The position numbers and the translations under genes are program-made. From Doryteuthis pealeii (Eukaryota; Mollusca; Cephalopoda; Myopsida; Loliginidae): a stretch of 64,000 bases of DNA. The stretch spans positions 51,475,057 through 51,539,056 of the forward strand of contig CM042157.1 of NCBI GenBank assembly GCA_023376005.1. The letters are read 5' to 3'. Shown here in pieces: positions 10,165 to 20,789 of this stretch. The notes under the pieces are model-generated. The model was not told where the DNA came from and did no database searches. It was given only the letters and a program-made list of their open reading frames with translations. Positions within the stretch are counted from its first letter, which is position 1, and every line of letters starts with the position of its first letter.

Positions 10165-10890
10165 ATGTATATATACACCCTTTGGCTGATGAAGGGCAGT
10201 TTTCGGAGTTGTCTGGGGGCTACCCCTTTTTCTGGGGTGGTAAGCCAGAGGGATGTAGAAGGGAATCTGGTGTGGCGTTTGCTGTGAGGACTACACTTCT
10301 CTCAAGGCTGGAAGAACTTCCGTGTGGAGTGACTGATTGAATCATAACTATACGGTTACCTCTGATAAATGGTCGCTGTGTGACCCTCGTGAGCGTATAT
10401 ACACCTACTATGGATGCAGCAGAAGATGAAAAAGTTGATTTCTACCTTGCGTTACGGAAGTAGTTAGACGGATCCCCCTTGCTGACAAAGTCATCATTCT
10501 TGGCGACTTTAATGCTAGGGTAGGAAGGGATTTTGAAAGCTGGACAGTAATGGGTAAACACGGCGTGGGCAAATGTAACAGCAATGGTCTAATGTTATTG
10601 CAGTTCTGCTCGGATATGGGTTTTTATGTTGGTAACACCATGTTTCAACAGAAGAACAAATTCAAAATAACTTGGATGCATCCTGGTCCCAAACAGTGGC
10701 ACATGATAGATTATGTGTTGGTCAGAAAACGTGATATAAAGGACATCTGCAGTGTTCGTGTTATGTGTGGCGCAGAATGCTGGACTGACCATCGGTTGGT
10801 TCGTGCTAAGTTTCGCTTTGTTATCAAACCCAGTAAGCACCAGGTGAATCATACTATGAACCAGCTATCTATGTCTATGGGTAGAAGTTA
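10165..10890 (+). pseudogene. LINE A endonuclease domain (EEP/APE-like)
   Basis: This is an exonuclease-endonuclease-phosphatase domain that nicks the target DNA to prime reverse transcription. Readable blocks are ADEGQFSELSGGYPFFWGG (about 10185-10240), LPLINGRCVTLVSVYTPTMD (about 10358-10415), a frame change, then the catalytic IILGDFNARVGRDF (about 10495-10535), TWMHPGPKQWHMIDYVLVRK (about 10672-10730) and the C-terminal catalytic TDHRLVRAKF (about 10784-10815). The GDFN Asp/Asn and the DH pair are the active-site residues. A stop and frameshifts near 10340 and 10465 disable it. The open piece 10550-10891 holds the second half in one frame. Confidence 0.92.
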
Positions 10891-10899
10891 GCGGTTGTA

Positions 10900-11506
10900 G
10901 ATAAGTTTGTATACCTAAGTAGTACGCTAAATATGACCCTTGATGGCGAGGTCTGCTTAAAGATCAGCAAGGCAAGTGATGCCTTTGGAAAATTAGACAG
11001 AGGGTTGTGGAGTTGTGGAATATCAGTTGCAACTAAACTCAAGGTCTATGTTGTATGTGTTTTATATGTTCTCATCTTGCGAGACTTAGACCACCTACAG
11101 GAAACATCTGAAATGTCTCGAACGCTTTCACCAGCAGTGCCTACGACAAATATTAGAGCTACATTGGCAAATGTACATCAGTGATATTGAGGTTCTAGAA
11201 CAAGCCAAATGTCAGAGTATAGAATCTATTATAATCAAGCATAGATTGAGGTGGAGTGGGCATTTGGTAAGGATGGACGATGGGCAACTTCCTAAACAAC
11301 TGTTCTATGGGGAACATGTAAACACAAAGCGTTTAGCTCAAAAGCCTAAGAAGAGGTACAAGGATTGCTTGAAGTCGACCTTGAAAAAGTGTAACATTGA
11401 CGAGAAAACCTGGGAGAGCAAAGATTTGGACTGTGGGCAGTGGAGAAAAACTTTGCTGGAAGGCACAAAGAAATTTGGGACCAACCGTAGTGTCAGAAAT
11501 TCCATG
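10900..11506 (+). pseudogene. LINE A RT C-terminal region
   Basis: Two overlapping frames carry the region after the RT catalytic core. KISKASDAFGKLDRGLWSC and VATKLKVY (about 10965-11050) match the conserved 'RI.KAS.AFG.L...W....IS..TK..VY' block. IIIKHRLRWSGHLVRMDD (about 11230-11282), LPKQLFYGE and RYKDCLKSTLKKCNI (about 11352-11398) are the conserved C-terminal blocks, 'RLRW.GHV.RM....LPK...YGEL' and 'RYKD..K..LK...I'. The same blocks occur at 19940-20150 in another LINE copy. The upstream catalytic region is deleted. Confidence 0.9.
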
Positions 11507-12128
11507 TGAATTATCTACCCCTGTCGCTAGGGGGACGAATCGCCAATGGGATGTTGGCGCCAAAATCAAAACCCACCACTTGTCTGGGGGCTCTCATACT
11601 GGACGGGCGTATTTTTTGAGTCAAACCCTTTCTAGGCATAGTATCAGCATACTCGCCGGCCGTTACTATAGCATACTGAGAACCTAATAATCTACCTGGA
11701 GAGGGCCCCATCCTCCGTTACTTATCACAGACCACGCACTAAGGGTAGTCGCGGTATCACCGTTCCCTAAGCCTTCAACAAACCTTCAACAAACTTTCTA
11801 AGGCTTTACTTCAGCATACTGTAACTGGCTGTTTTAATAGCAAACTGACCGAGAACGAGAAACGACCCGAGAAGCTTCTTAGAGCCATTTTCCTAGCAAC
11901 GAAAGAACACCTATCACCACGACACCAAGAACTCTTAGAACAGATAAGTCTGGTCGCGAATTCCAACTAATTTGCAAACCCCTTTTTGTTGTTAAACCCT
12001 TTTGTAAATCCTTGTACCCTTTTTGTTGTTAAACCCCTTTGTAAATTCTTGTACTTTTGTAAACCTTGTAAATTTTGTAATACAAGTGTCTGCATTCTAC
12101 TTTTGTGTTTGTTCTTCTTTGTCCGACA
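11491..12128. mobile_element. LTR-like insertion inside LINE A
   Basis: The LINE reading stops after KKFGTNRS and resumes with ERLKRDVRKGN at about 12200; between lies noncoding sequence that starts TGTCAGAAATTCC and ends GTCCGACA. The termini are near-inverted (TGTCAGA against TGTCGGA), as in many LTRs. Inside, a direct subrepeat around TTTTTGTTGTTAAACCCC occurs twice (about 11980-12000 and 12020-12040). I find no clear target duplication, so the exact borders are uncertain. Confidence 0.5.
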
Positions 12129-12129
12129 A

Positions 12130-12460
12130 TGTGCCAACGACTACGGGGAAATAAAAGCCCCTTCGAATCCGTAAATACTTTTAGTAGGCAACATGAACGA
12201 TTAAAACGAGATGTTCGCAAGGGAAATGTTAATAAAACAGACGACCAAGGACTTCAAATCGGTCTACTATATGAACAATGCAGAAGACCGTGTCTGAGCA
12301 GAGCTGGCCTGATGAGTCACCAAACTGTGCATCGCCGAAATGGACCAATAAAATACCCTATGCTTCCTGGAATAACTTTTGAATGTGGGAAGATGTGCAA
12401 GACTTTAGCTGGACTAAAAAGCCACATTCGCGCTGCGTTGAATTTGTTGAACTTTTTGAA
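12130..12460 (+). pseudogene. LINE A zinc-finger tail
   Basis: The open stretch contains two finger-like units: CRRPCLSRAGLMSHQTVH (about 12276-12331) and FECGKMCKTLAGLKSHIR (about 12379-12432). Both follow the pattern C-x2/3-C...LxSH seen at the C-terminus of LINE proteins in this window (19880-20365, 35190-35270, 58120-58210). Such fingers probably help bind nucleic acid. Because they follow ERLKRDVRKGN, which fits the normal LINE linker, they are best read as the LINE tail and not as a host zinc-finger gene. Confidence 0.72.
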
Positions 12461-12469
12461 GCTCATCGT

Positions 12470-13550
12470 TGTATTCTTTGAACTTCTGAACTTTATTTTA
12501 TTTATTTATTTATTTTTTTTTATCAAGCAATGGCAATACTTGAACACGAGTTTGCTGCCATCATCATATATATATATGCATATTTTTATATATTAATTTT
12601 ATTGTTTATATATATATATATGTATACATGTGTACATAGGGGTATACGTGTATGGATGGTTGTGAGTATGTGTGTATGGTTGTGTGTGTGTTTTTTTTAC
12701 ATATGTACAGGGATACGTGAACGTATATATATATTTATGCATTTACGTATCGACGGGAAGTTTCACCTATTGATATAAAAAAAATCCAACAGCTAAAGGA
12801 GCAAGATGACCGATCACTTTGAGTAAGCATTTATTGAGGGAACAAAACCACCCAGTGACAACATCATCACCACCCGGTTAATCAATCCCCCAGTCATAAG
12901 CACCACTCCCTAAGACAATGAGAAGAACTGAAACCGAAAACTTTTCAGGATTTCCCAGAAAAATTAAATATAAAGCCTCATGAATTTTCTGTTTACCATT
13001 TTCTATAAAGTTAGCGGTCTGAAAAAACTCATAGGTATACAGATACCTCGAAGGCCCGACTGGATTTAAGTAGTCAATTATTTGTAAGACGAAATTTATT
13101 TCAAGTATTTTGATTCGGTAGTAAATGACCCGAAAAATTGATATCCCATAAAACAAAACAACTAACAACCAACATTTAAATTATTATTTAAAATACAATT
13201 TAAAATATTCCTCAGAATTTGTCTTACAAATTAAATTTTAAGTTTTATGATTTTACTCTTTATTGTGACAATCATCGAGTTTATAGTGCAACTTTTCAGT
13301 TCTGAAAAATTGGCATGTTTAAATATTGATTTCATAGGTGACATTTGAACTTTTATGAAAATTGTTGTTTTGTAATTAATACTGTAATAAACAGGATTAG
13401 CATGCAAGCGTATGGTGACGAGGAAAAGAATAAACACGGATTTTGAGTTTCAAAATTGTATTGAAAAATAACATGAGAACGGTGAAAAGATAGAAATGAA
13501 AATTAAAGGATAATTTTGGTGATAGTTATGTCTTGAATAAAAAGTCAGTG
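12470..13550. other. AT-rich stretch, no gene seen
   Basis: Short (TTTA)n, (TA)n and (TGTA)-type runs lie at 12490-12740. The minus-strand open stretches at 12878-13168 and 13231-13437 show no recognised domain and have AT-rich composition like their surroundings. Confidence 0.55.
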
Positions 13551-13553
13551 AGC

Positions 13554-13815
13554 GTCCGGTGGCCGAGTCAGTTGTAGTGTATAGGTGTTGATTATGCGAG
13601 CTTGTCTTTTGTTTTTAGTAGTCGTTAGCGGTTGCTGAAGGAAGTGGAAATGTTCGTCTGTTGTGCCTGTGAGGTCATGATTGTGTCCGGTGGCCGAATC
13701 AGTTGTAGTGTTTAGGTGTTGATTAGGCAAGCTAGTCTTGTGTTTTTAGTAGTTGTTAGCGGTTGCTGAACGAAGTGGAATTGTTCGTCTGTTGAACTGC
13801 CTGTGAGGTCAGGTT
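13554..13815. repeat. 131-bp imperfect tandem duplication
   Basis: The unit starts GTCCGGTGGCCGA at 13554 and again at 13685. Shared blocks include GTTAGCGGTTGCTGAA, GAAGTGGAA, TTCGTCTGTTG and TGCCTGTGAGGTCA. The two copies differ by scattered substitutions and a few indels. No coding sense is seen. Confidence 0.85.
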
Positions 13816-14460
13816 TGGGTAAGTAGGTGGTGTAGGTGAATCGCCGCCTGTGATGTAGATTTCGCTTGCGAGCGCTCGTTTGGTGTGTATTCGAATTGAC
13901 GCCTGGACCTCTGAGTGTCGTCGGCTTTTCAAAGCTGTTTATTTATAGAAAGCCGCGACCCAAAATCGGATCAATTGAAGTAATTTTCATTTCACCCTGG
14001 AATCGCTTTCATTGGATGAAAATGCGAATTTTATTTACGAATTTTATTTTCCTTAATGTTAGGAATTGATTATCAAAGTGGAACTCCCGATCGGAGCCCA
14101 TGCGCAGATATGTGTTAAAATGGTCATTCTGTTCTAGGCTATGATGGAGTAAACTTCCGATTTGGCGTCTCCGCCTTGTGTTTGTTTTGTTGGCGAGTGT
14201 ATGTATCTTTTATTATTGTGGTGTGTGTGCGAATTGAAATGTTGAATTAGTGAATCGGGAGATATCTACATTTGCTTATACAACAATACTAATGCTAAAA
14301 AAAAAGTTTGGCGGACCTGACCATCTGGAACGCCCCCCCCCCATCTAAATTCTTTTTCCTTCAATGGATTATTATCGATTACACACCAATCTATCAGATT
14401 GTAAAAAAATAATTCTTAAAAGTCCTTTATTTTTTGAGTTTTGTGTGTGTGTGGATACAC
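13816..14460. other. No feature recognised
   Basis: Ordinary-looking noncoding sequence with a C run of nine bases near 14333 and no domain in any frame. The 67-codon open stretch at 13866-14069 is unrecognised. Confidence 0.5.
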
Positions 14461-14463
14461 TTC

Positions 14464-14464
<1 letters not shown>

Positions 14465-14532
<68 letters not shown>

Positions 14533-14541
14533 GATATACTT

Positions 14542-14591
<50 letters not shown>

Positions 14592-14640
14592 GATATACTT
14601 CGTATATATATATATGTGTGTATGTGCGTGGATATACTTC

Positions 14641-14720
<80 letters not shown>

Positions 14721-14740
14721 CTATATATATATATATGAGA
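14465..14740. repeat. Compound (TA)n(TG)n microsatellite cluster
   Basis: Four blocks of (TA)n followed by (TG)n, joined by short links such as CGTGGATATACTTCGTATA, run from about 14465 to 14740. The link GGATATACTT recurs, so the array is itself a higher-order repeat. Open frames here are repeat translations only. A related (TA)n block with GGGTGTAGATATACTTCC lies at 15064-15150. Confidence 0.92.
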
Positions 14741-14935
14741 TTTATCCAAAACTTGGTAGTAAGGGATGATTCTATATGTGATTTCTAAGATACACTGTAT
14801 TAATATTGTATGATCCAGTATGTATAAATACAGCGAATCTTTAAATCACTAAAGAGAGAGCTCAATGTATAATAAACTTTTTAGATTATATACAGAGCAA
14901 TATTTATCATAGAAAGGAAGGAAGAACTCAACACC

Positions 14936-15043
14936 GTAATTCCATAATAAATTTATTTCGACCAAAATTGGGGCCTATATAAATCTAAGTTGATTTAATA
15001 TAGCTCCCCAAAATTCATTCTCATCAGATGGGGATCAATTTAC
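14936..15043 (-). ncRNA. Hammerhead ribozyme candidate (HH1)
   Basis: On the minus strand all core parts of a type I hammerhead are present in order. CTGATGA is at 15027-15021, GAA at 14959-14957, and the cleavage triplet ATT ends at 14946. Stem I pairs CCAT (15031-15028) with ATGG (14945-14942), then after a five-base one-sided loop GTAAATT (15043-15037) pairs with AATTAC (14941-14936) with one bulged A. Stem II is long and closes through GGGG/CCCC and TATATTAAATC/GATTTATATA. Stem III is a short hairpin, ATA/TAT with a four-base loop. Predicted cleavage is between 14946 and 14945. Hammerheads are known in Penelope-like elements and retrozymes. No folding program was run. Confidence 0.62.
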
Positions 15044-15159
15044 TTTTGAAATTGCACTTCTCAAATATATATATATGAAGCATATCCATATATATATATT
15101 TGTGGGTGTGGGTGTAGATATACTTCCTATATATATATATATATATATGATATAACATA

Positions 15160-15540
15160 TGATATTAATTACGCACTTGAATTTGCAACAAAATTTGTGA
15201 AACATATCGCCTCATAGAATATGAGGACTTTGAAGGATAAGAGGAAGAATCCTGAATGAGGAAATGTGATAATTGTTTGTGTCTTGTGGAAGAATAACAC
15301 CAGCTTTGTCAGAAACTAGACTGACAGACATTGGGCAGTTAGAAGAAATTTGATAGAATCCCTTTCTATTTGACTGACTAACCTAAATTTTAAAAAAGTG
15401 AGTCTAGCGTGTGTTTTGCAATCAGTTGGATCTCATGAAATGCCTGGATCCTCTACCCATTGGAATTAGTTATAGAATTATATCTTTGTGCTGCTTGATT
15501 GGTAGTATTGGCATTCTACTCTCTTGAGCTTTCAAATCAC
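15160..15540. other. No feature recognised
   Basis: AT-rich sequence between the microsatellites and LINE B. It may include unreadable 5' LINE sequence, but no motif supports that. Confidence 0.45.
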
Positions 15541-15542
15541 CC

Positions 15543-15760
15543 ATGGAGACTGAAAATACAATGTTATTTGACCTGCGTTTCAAACTAAGAAAATTGTCGG
15601 TTCTCAATAAGTTGTTTGTGATGGGATATTTCAACACTAGAATTGGTTGTTATTTTAACTCTTGGAACAATGTCATTGGAAGACATTGTATGGACTTTTG
15701 TTATTGTCAATTTCTGCAAATTTAGACTTTTAATATCAAATGGAAAGTTACCCACTGATC
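15543..15760 (+). pseudogene. LINE B endonuclease fragment
   Basis: The 60-codon piece carries LNKLFVMGYFNTRIGCYFNS, which aligns to the endonuclease active-site block 'I..GDFNARVG.D..SW'. The Asp of GDFN is Tyr here (MGYFN), so the catalytic residue is lost. WNNVIGRHCMD follows, the usual 'W..V.G.HG'. The first half of the domain is missing or unreadable upstream. Confidence 0.75.
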
Positions 15761-15829
15761 ACAGAGATCTACAGGTCTAGTGGCTGCCTTCATGTGGATA
15801 GACTCATTAACATTTACAATATTATTTAA

Positions 15830-16230
15830 GAAAAGGGTGTGGTCTCCCAGCAATTTAAAGATGTAACATTAATCTATTTCCATAAACACAGGGGTCATAG
15901 TTGTGAGTGTGATACTCACAAGTATATCCTTGCTTTCTGTGGCTGGAAAACTACTCGGACTTAATAGACCCAACAGTTTCTTCACTGACTATGCTCCCAG
16001 AAATACAGTGCAATTTCCGGTTGGTCAAGACGTAGAACTATTGATATGATATTCTGTTTTTAACAGATTCAAAAGAAGGGGACATAATAGAGCTATATGT
16101 CACATTTGTGAATATCGCTTAAACATTTGATACCATGTCATGTGGTGTTTTGGAGAATCTTGTATAAGTATGGTGTTCAGGAAAATGTTGAATGCCGTCA
16201 CATCATTTTATCAAGGGATGCGAGCATGGA
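15830..16230 (+). pseudogene. LINE B reverse transcriptase N-terminal fragments
   Basis: In shifting frames one can read a 'D.T.I..YKNKGDR..C.NHRGISLLS.AGK' type block at about 15862-15960 (HKHRGHSCECDTHKYI and LLSVAGKLLGL are visible), a short 'QC.F...R..IDMI' trace near 16005-16060, and a YVTFV.I...FDTMS strand at about 16096-16140, which is the first catalytic Asp motif. KMLNAVTSFYQGMRA at about 16182-16225 matches the next conserved helix. All are interrupted by stops. Confidence 0.7.
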
Positions 16231-16259
16231 TTCATTTATTTTCTGTAGCGAGAGAAGAG

Positions 16260-16640
16260 ACTTGCCTCGTGCAAAACGGGCTAGGACTTGCTTTGCGTGC
16301 AAATCCACCTTGCCTGAGACATCAGAACTGAACGGGTGAACGAGGAGTGGGTGTGACAGGCATGCAACAACGAAAAGTTTGAGAGGAGAAGGAAAGGCCT
16401 CTTTATAGAAGTGCCTGAGGCATTATGGGTAGAGGTTGGAGATAAAACGTTGCTTCTCTGAGAGAGAGGGGAGAAAAAATGGTCATTCAGTCGATAGACT
16501 AGAGCGAGCAACGACGTAAATCAAACGAGGAACGAAGGAGATGTGGAACAGAAAACGGAGGAGTGGAGGAATTGGGAGAGGAGGAGAACAGAGCTGTGAA
16601 GATCACAAGAGAAGAGTAGCTGGTTCAATCACGAGCAAAG
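16260..16640. other. Purine-rich block interrupting LINE B
   Basis: The LINE reading is lost between the GMRA helix near 16225 and about 16640. The block is rich in GAGA and GGAG runs and contains TGCCTGAGGCATTATGGG, a motif that loosely resembles part of the solo LTR family at 57211-58780. It may be an insertion, but I see no target duplication or clear termini. Confidence 0.4.
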
Positions 16641-17560
16641 AGTGTTAAAGACATTTTCAAAATCAGAACCCTTTTACCTCATAAATAGAACAAATCAATG
16701 TTGTATTCCCGCCTTTTTGCACTCTATTTCTTTTTCATACTTGAGAACGCATGTCTTTGTGTTGAAGTCAAGTAAATGTGAGAACAAACAGCAACGTTTT
16801 AATGCTAAGACATTGACAAAACTGCAACTTGCTCGTGATCTTTTTGTAGACGGTTTTGCATTTGTTGTACATAGTCTCAGAGGTGCACAGGGAATCCTTG
16901 ATTGTTCTTTAAGCCTTGATAAACCTTGGCCTCCCAATCAATAGAGAGAAAACCGAGCTATTATATCAACCAAAATCTAAAAACGACCAATAAATATCAA
17001 TAAATCAGTCATCTCTATATTATACATATTATTCCTAAAAACAGTGAATTCTTTCACCTACATAGGATCCACTGTCACAGATAATGCAGGAGTGGATCGA
17101 GAAATACAAACTCGTATAGGCAAAGCCAGCTCAACATTTGGCAGCCTTTACCATCGGTTGTGAAACACAAAGTCAAGATAGACATATATAAATCTGTGGC
17201 CCTCACCTCTCTCTTCTATGGCACTGAGTCCTGGACACTTTATTGCAAGCATATAAAGAAACTTGATACATTCCATGTGAACTGTTTACCTTCATATAGA
17301 TATCAGGAATAAAATAGCATTACAAAATCTGGAACAGCGATATCCTTCGAAATCTGACATGGAAATATTTCTAATTAAAATTCAGCTGAGGTAGGTCTGA
17401 TAATCTGAGACAAATGGAGGCTTCCAAAATAACTATCCAATGATCAACAGTCCCCGTCTTGCCGGTTTGTAGAAGGATAAACCTAAAGATAACTTTAAGC
17501 GATGAAATTTTGATATGGGAAAAACTGATTGAAAACCGACAGGTATGGCACAGAGATTGC
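16640..17560 (+). pseudogene. LINE B RT motif C and C-terminal region
   Basis: The open piece 16642-16944 has LARDLFVDGFAFVVHSLRGA, the site of the LINE FADD box ('DLLFADDCAF.AHS'); here it reads FVDG, so a catalytic Asp is gone. Downstream, shifting frames give a 'T.FTYLGSTVT..A..D.EI..RI.KAS..FG.L..R.W' block at about 17050-17160 and SLFYGTESWTLY at about 17208-17243. An 'L.KIQLRW.G' trace lies near 17365. These are the usual LINE RT C-terminal blocks. Confidence 0.78.
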
Positions 17561-17790
17561 TCATAAAAATAAAAACCTTTAAGGAAAACATGTTGGAATA
17601 CTGTGATAAATTACGTGCAAACCTGAATATTGAGAATTTTCCACCATTTGAAAACCTTATTTATGAAGATGTCAATGCCATTCTTATCCTCACTTATTCC
17701 AGACTGAGTGAAAAGTGTGTTATATGTTTTTTTTCTTCAGAAAAGCACTCTGAAGCAAGAAAAATCCCATTATCTTCCTATGGGCATTGA

Positions 17791-19110
17791 AACAATCGGA
17801 ATTTCATTCAAATCCGAAAGTTTAACCAATTTTTCAGATTCTAATCAATATAACTCTTTAAAATGTACTCATTTGCTATTCGTGTGACACCATTATCATC
17901 AAAGATGAATTTGTCTTTTCTGGGAGCCACCAATTTAAGATATTCTTTAATAGGTGAACATGATAAAAAATTAATGTTTATTATCTTCTGTTGTCCAGGG
18001 TTTTTCAGGAAGTGTTGGGTATGATTTTTAAAAATGCTCGATTTACATGGTTCCATTTGGAACCAATCTAATTTTGGACTACCATGACGACATACCAACA
18101 TTGATCCAGGGTTGGAGCAAGGGGAAATGGATTTCAATTGACTTACCAAAATGTTGTCTGCAATAATATAACATTTTTATATACACTTCATTGTAAAGTA
18201 TTAGTCAAACCTTTTGACTGGCATTAAGAGTATTAAACACAGAAAAGAAATGATTTTTCACTGATTTAATACGTGCTAATGTTACTAATGATGGTAACTG
18301 AAAATCCACTCTTATTGAAGGGTCTAACAATTTAAGATAATATTAATTTTTTGCAAGTCTCTCTAGCAAACGAAATGTAAATTCCTTTCGCCGTCAGCAC
18401 AGTCTCTACCAACTGAGCACGTTACTCTCACTTCCTAACACCCCAAATAGTGCAGTCGTCAGATTTCACTGGTTGTCCAAACAAAATGCCAACAGCATTT
18501 CAGCTACGAGAAGGTAGCGAGTTCAAACATCCGTGGCCACTCGCCACACTCCTCCCCTTCGCACAGGCCAAACATATCCTGACGCGCTTTGTTTGTGGAG
18601 GCTGGGAATCCGCTCGTCCACAACTCTGCCCTTCAATTTCGTCATACTGTTGTACAATAAATGTGATGTTGCTTATTACTCAAAAGCACATATAATTAAT
18701 TTTTGAGCTGTATTTCATTCCAACAATTTTTGAAGACATTTTTGAAAGCTTTTGACTCATGATATCTTTCTTATGATCAAAAGTCATACAATATAAATAT
18801 CGGATCACTTCTTCCAATTTTGACCACATATCAACTATATTTATACAATGTTTGGACAGATTACTGACATAACTCCATAATGAATGGTTTCAAATGCACA
18901 TTTTCATAAATTCTCAATTAATCAAGGGAAAACCATTGACAAATTTCGAAGACAGGACAGTTAAATATTTTCATCCAAAAATGCTACAAATAAACACAGG
19001 AATTATTTTGTTGTTAATTAGAAAAATTAATATAATTAGTTTTATCTAATTATTAAAAAACATTCATTTCATCATTGATTTAGTTTCGAATAGTATTGGA
19101 GTTTTTTTTT
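17791..19110. other. No gene recognised; weak tRNA-like traces
   Basis: The minus-strand open stretch 17841-18149 has no recognised domain. At about 18388-18425 the minus strand reads GTGCTCAGTTGGTAGAGAC, like a tRNA D-arm, but no matching T-arm follows, so it may be an eroded SINE head. Confidence 0.45.
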
Positions 19111-19114
19111 TATT

Positions 19115-19330
19115 GACCTTTGAACAACAGAGATTGGTATTTACCCAACCCGTTTGCCATGGGGAAAATGTCGCAAGTATGGGACAATCAGCAAAAATCA
19201 AACTCACTATTCAGTAGTAATGGATCTCTGAGTCTAGCTTTCTCACCATTACACCATGCTAGGGCGACCCAGCAGGGAGTTTGTATATTTAACTACTTGG
19301 CACACATGGTCAAACAGAAGGTGGATTTGG
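19115..19330 (-). mobile_element. tRNA-like SINE head (family S2)
   Basis: On the minus strand GCATGGTGTAATGGTGAG (about 19255) is an A-box-like segment and GAATAGTGAGTTTGATTTTT (about 19210) carries a B-box-like motif. The piece TTACTACTGAATAGTGAG matches the S2 copy at 4332-4410. On the upstream side the minus strand runs into a (GA)n tract (plus-strand CT repeat, 19350-19438). Confidence 0.55.
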
Positions 19331-19349
19331 GGGATGCATTTTACCGCTC

Positions 19350-19387
19350 TCTCTCTCTCTCTGTCTCTGTCTCTCTCTCTCTCTCTG

Positions 19388-19438
<51 letters not shown>
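19350..19438. repeat. (CT)n/(TCTG)n microsatellite
   Basis: About 90 bp of CT dinucleotides interrupted by CTGT units. Open frames across it are repeat translations (Ser-Leu runs). Confidence 0.95.
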
Positions 19439-19445
<7 letters not shown>

Positions 19446-19879
19446 GTCTTTCGGAAAACAATTCACTGTATTTTATTGATCTCATTATCACATTCAGTTT
19501 TGACTTGTAATTTATTTTGCAATTAAAGACACAGTACATCTGAGGTATTGCTGTAAACTAGTTAACATCTGAAACAATAGATTAAGCCTCCCTAAGGCAT
19601 GATTATCAAAAGAAAAAAAGAGATTAAGAAGATAATTAATTTGGCTTGAACAGTTACTACTCTTATTTCTTTGTATATGTTTTCTTTTCTCAGGTCATAT
19701 TACAATTTTGATGGATCCATCTCCTAAAAGCTATTGACTATTATTAAAAGAAAATTCAGTTTCCTTCATAATACTAAATAAATAAATACTAAACTACTTC
19801 AATTTATGGGTAACTTTTCAAGCCAAATTAATTACACTCTTAATCTCCCCATAAGCAAAACAGACATTTTAGAAAGGTG

Positions 19880-20440
19880 CCTAAGGCCTACGCATACGGT
19901 GACAGGACAAAGTGCCCAACACAGACGTGCTGGAACGAGCAAACATGAACAGCATGCCCGCCATTATCTGCGAGAGACGTCTGCGTTGGCTCGGTCACGT
20001 CAGAAGGATGGACAAAGGCCGCATCCCCAAAGTCCTACTGTATGGTGGATTAGTGGAGGGCGTCCGACCGGTAGGGAGACCACACCTGCGCTTTAAAGAT
20101 GTCTGCAAGAGGGATCTGAAGACATGCCACATCGACACCAACACATGGGAGACTTGTGCAAAAGATCATGCGACCTGGCGACTCCTCGCCAAACAAGGAA
20201 CGAGAAAGAGCGAGAAAGAGAGGAAAGTAGCCGCCGCAGAAAAGAGATTCAAAGGGAGGGAGAGACAACAACTTCAGCAAGCATAACTGTTTGTTTGTGG
20301 TCACTGCACCAGAGATTGCCATTCAAAAATTGGTCTGATCAGCCACTCACACAGTTGCAGATAAATAATAATGAAAAAATAAGTGGACACGACGCCATCG
20401 TCTTCGGTAGACGGGCGGATGCCAACCAACCATATGCATT
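19880..20440 (+). pseudogene. LINE tail (RT C-terminus plus zinc finger), family as LINE C
   Basis: The 124-codon piece (19912-20286) has CERRLRWLGHVRRMDKGRIP, LYGGLVEGVRPVGRPHLRFK, DVCKRDLKTCHIDTNTWE and WRLLAKQGTRKSEKER, the conserved LINE RT C-terminal blocks. An in-frame TAA follows QQLQQA; reading on in the same frame gives FVCGHCTRDCHSKIGLISHS, a finger with CxxC and a His/Cys pair. The stop therefore probably arose by mutation and the finger was once part of the protein. Near-identical tails lie at 34925-35275 and 57840-58215. Only the 3' end of the LINE is present, as is usual for 5'-truncated insertions. Confidence 0.9.
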
Positions 20441-20689
20441 TTTATCTTTGAATCAATTAATCCACCTTCAATAAAAGTGAAGGTAGTCTAATGCCCTTCT
20501 ATAAGAAAAAAAATCTTCTTTTTTTTCAATTCTCCCCTCGTATTATTGATAAGTACTCCAGATCACAAAAATTAGAATTGATTTTTTTTTCATTTTAAGA
20601 GGGGGATTCAGTTTACTATGGGTTGTGATCTCATCAATAAACCTGACACATTTCCGGTTATTAACACACAAATACTTGACATACGCGCG

Positions 20690-20722
20690 CGTGCACACAC
20701 ACACACGCACACACACACACAA
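20690..20722. repeat. (CA)n microsatellite
   Basis: About 30 bp of CA repeats with a CGCG start. Nothing else of note. Confidence 0.9.
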
Positions 20723-20789
20723 GAAGAAATTAATTGCCACTATTTTTATTATTTGTCCACTATGTTTTTTTTTCGCCAAATGAAGCATA

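Larger units (their letters stand above)
10165..12460 (+). mobile_element. LINE A (non-LTR retrotransposon, RT deleted)
   Basis: A plus-strand LINE remnant made of an endonuclease (10165-10890), then directly the C-terminal part of the reverse transcriptase protein (10900-11490), then an insertion (11491-12128), then a zinc-finger tail (12130-12460). The catalytic RT with its FADD box is missing between about 10870 and 10905. The endonuclease is of the kind often annotated in mollusc genomes as 'craniofacial development protein 2-like'. Clade not assigned. Confidence 0.88.
15541..17790 (+). mobile_element. LINE B (non-LTR retrotransposon, degenerate)
   Basis: A plus-strand LINE spread over three frames: endonuclease (15543-15725), RT motifs 0-3 (about 15840-16220), an intervening purine-rich block (about 16260-16640), RT motif C and the C-terminal region (16640-17560). 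The order and motifs match the LINE family of copies A and C. It is full of stops and cannot be active. Confidence 0.8.

Noticed and set aside
12105..12596. A 163-codon frame with C2H2-like fingers as a host zinc-finger gene
   Set aside because: The fingers follow a LINE linker (ERLKRDVRKGN) and match the finger tails of other LINE copies in the window; there is no further finger array.
13554..13590. tRNA-like GGTGGCCGAGTCAG
   Set aside because: A chance match to a tRNA start; the rest of the 131-bp repeat has no cloverleaf.
14364..14788. Three long overlapping frames at 14.4-14.8 kb
   Set aside because: They are translations of (TA)n(TG)n (Tyr-Ile and Cys-Val runs) with no other sequence signal.
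17841..18149. 102-codon minus-strand frame as a host gene
   Set aside because: No domain recognised and no splice or promoter context; frames of this length occur by chance in this AT-rich DNA.
18388..18425. Minus-strand tRNA gene (GCTCAGTTGGTAGAG)
   Set aside because: Only the D-arm fits; no anticodon arm, T-arm or acceptor stem follows.
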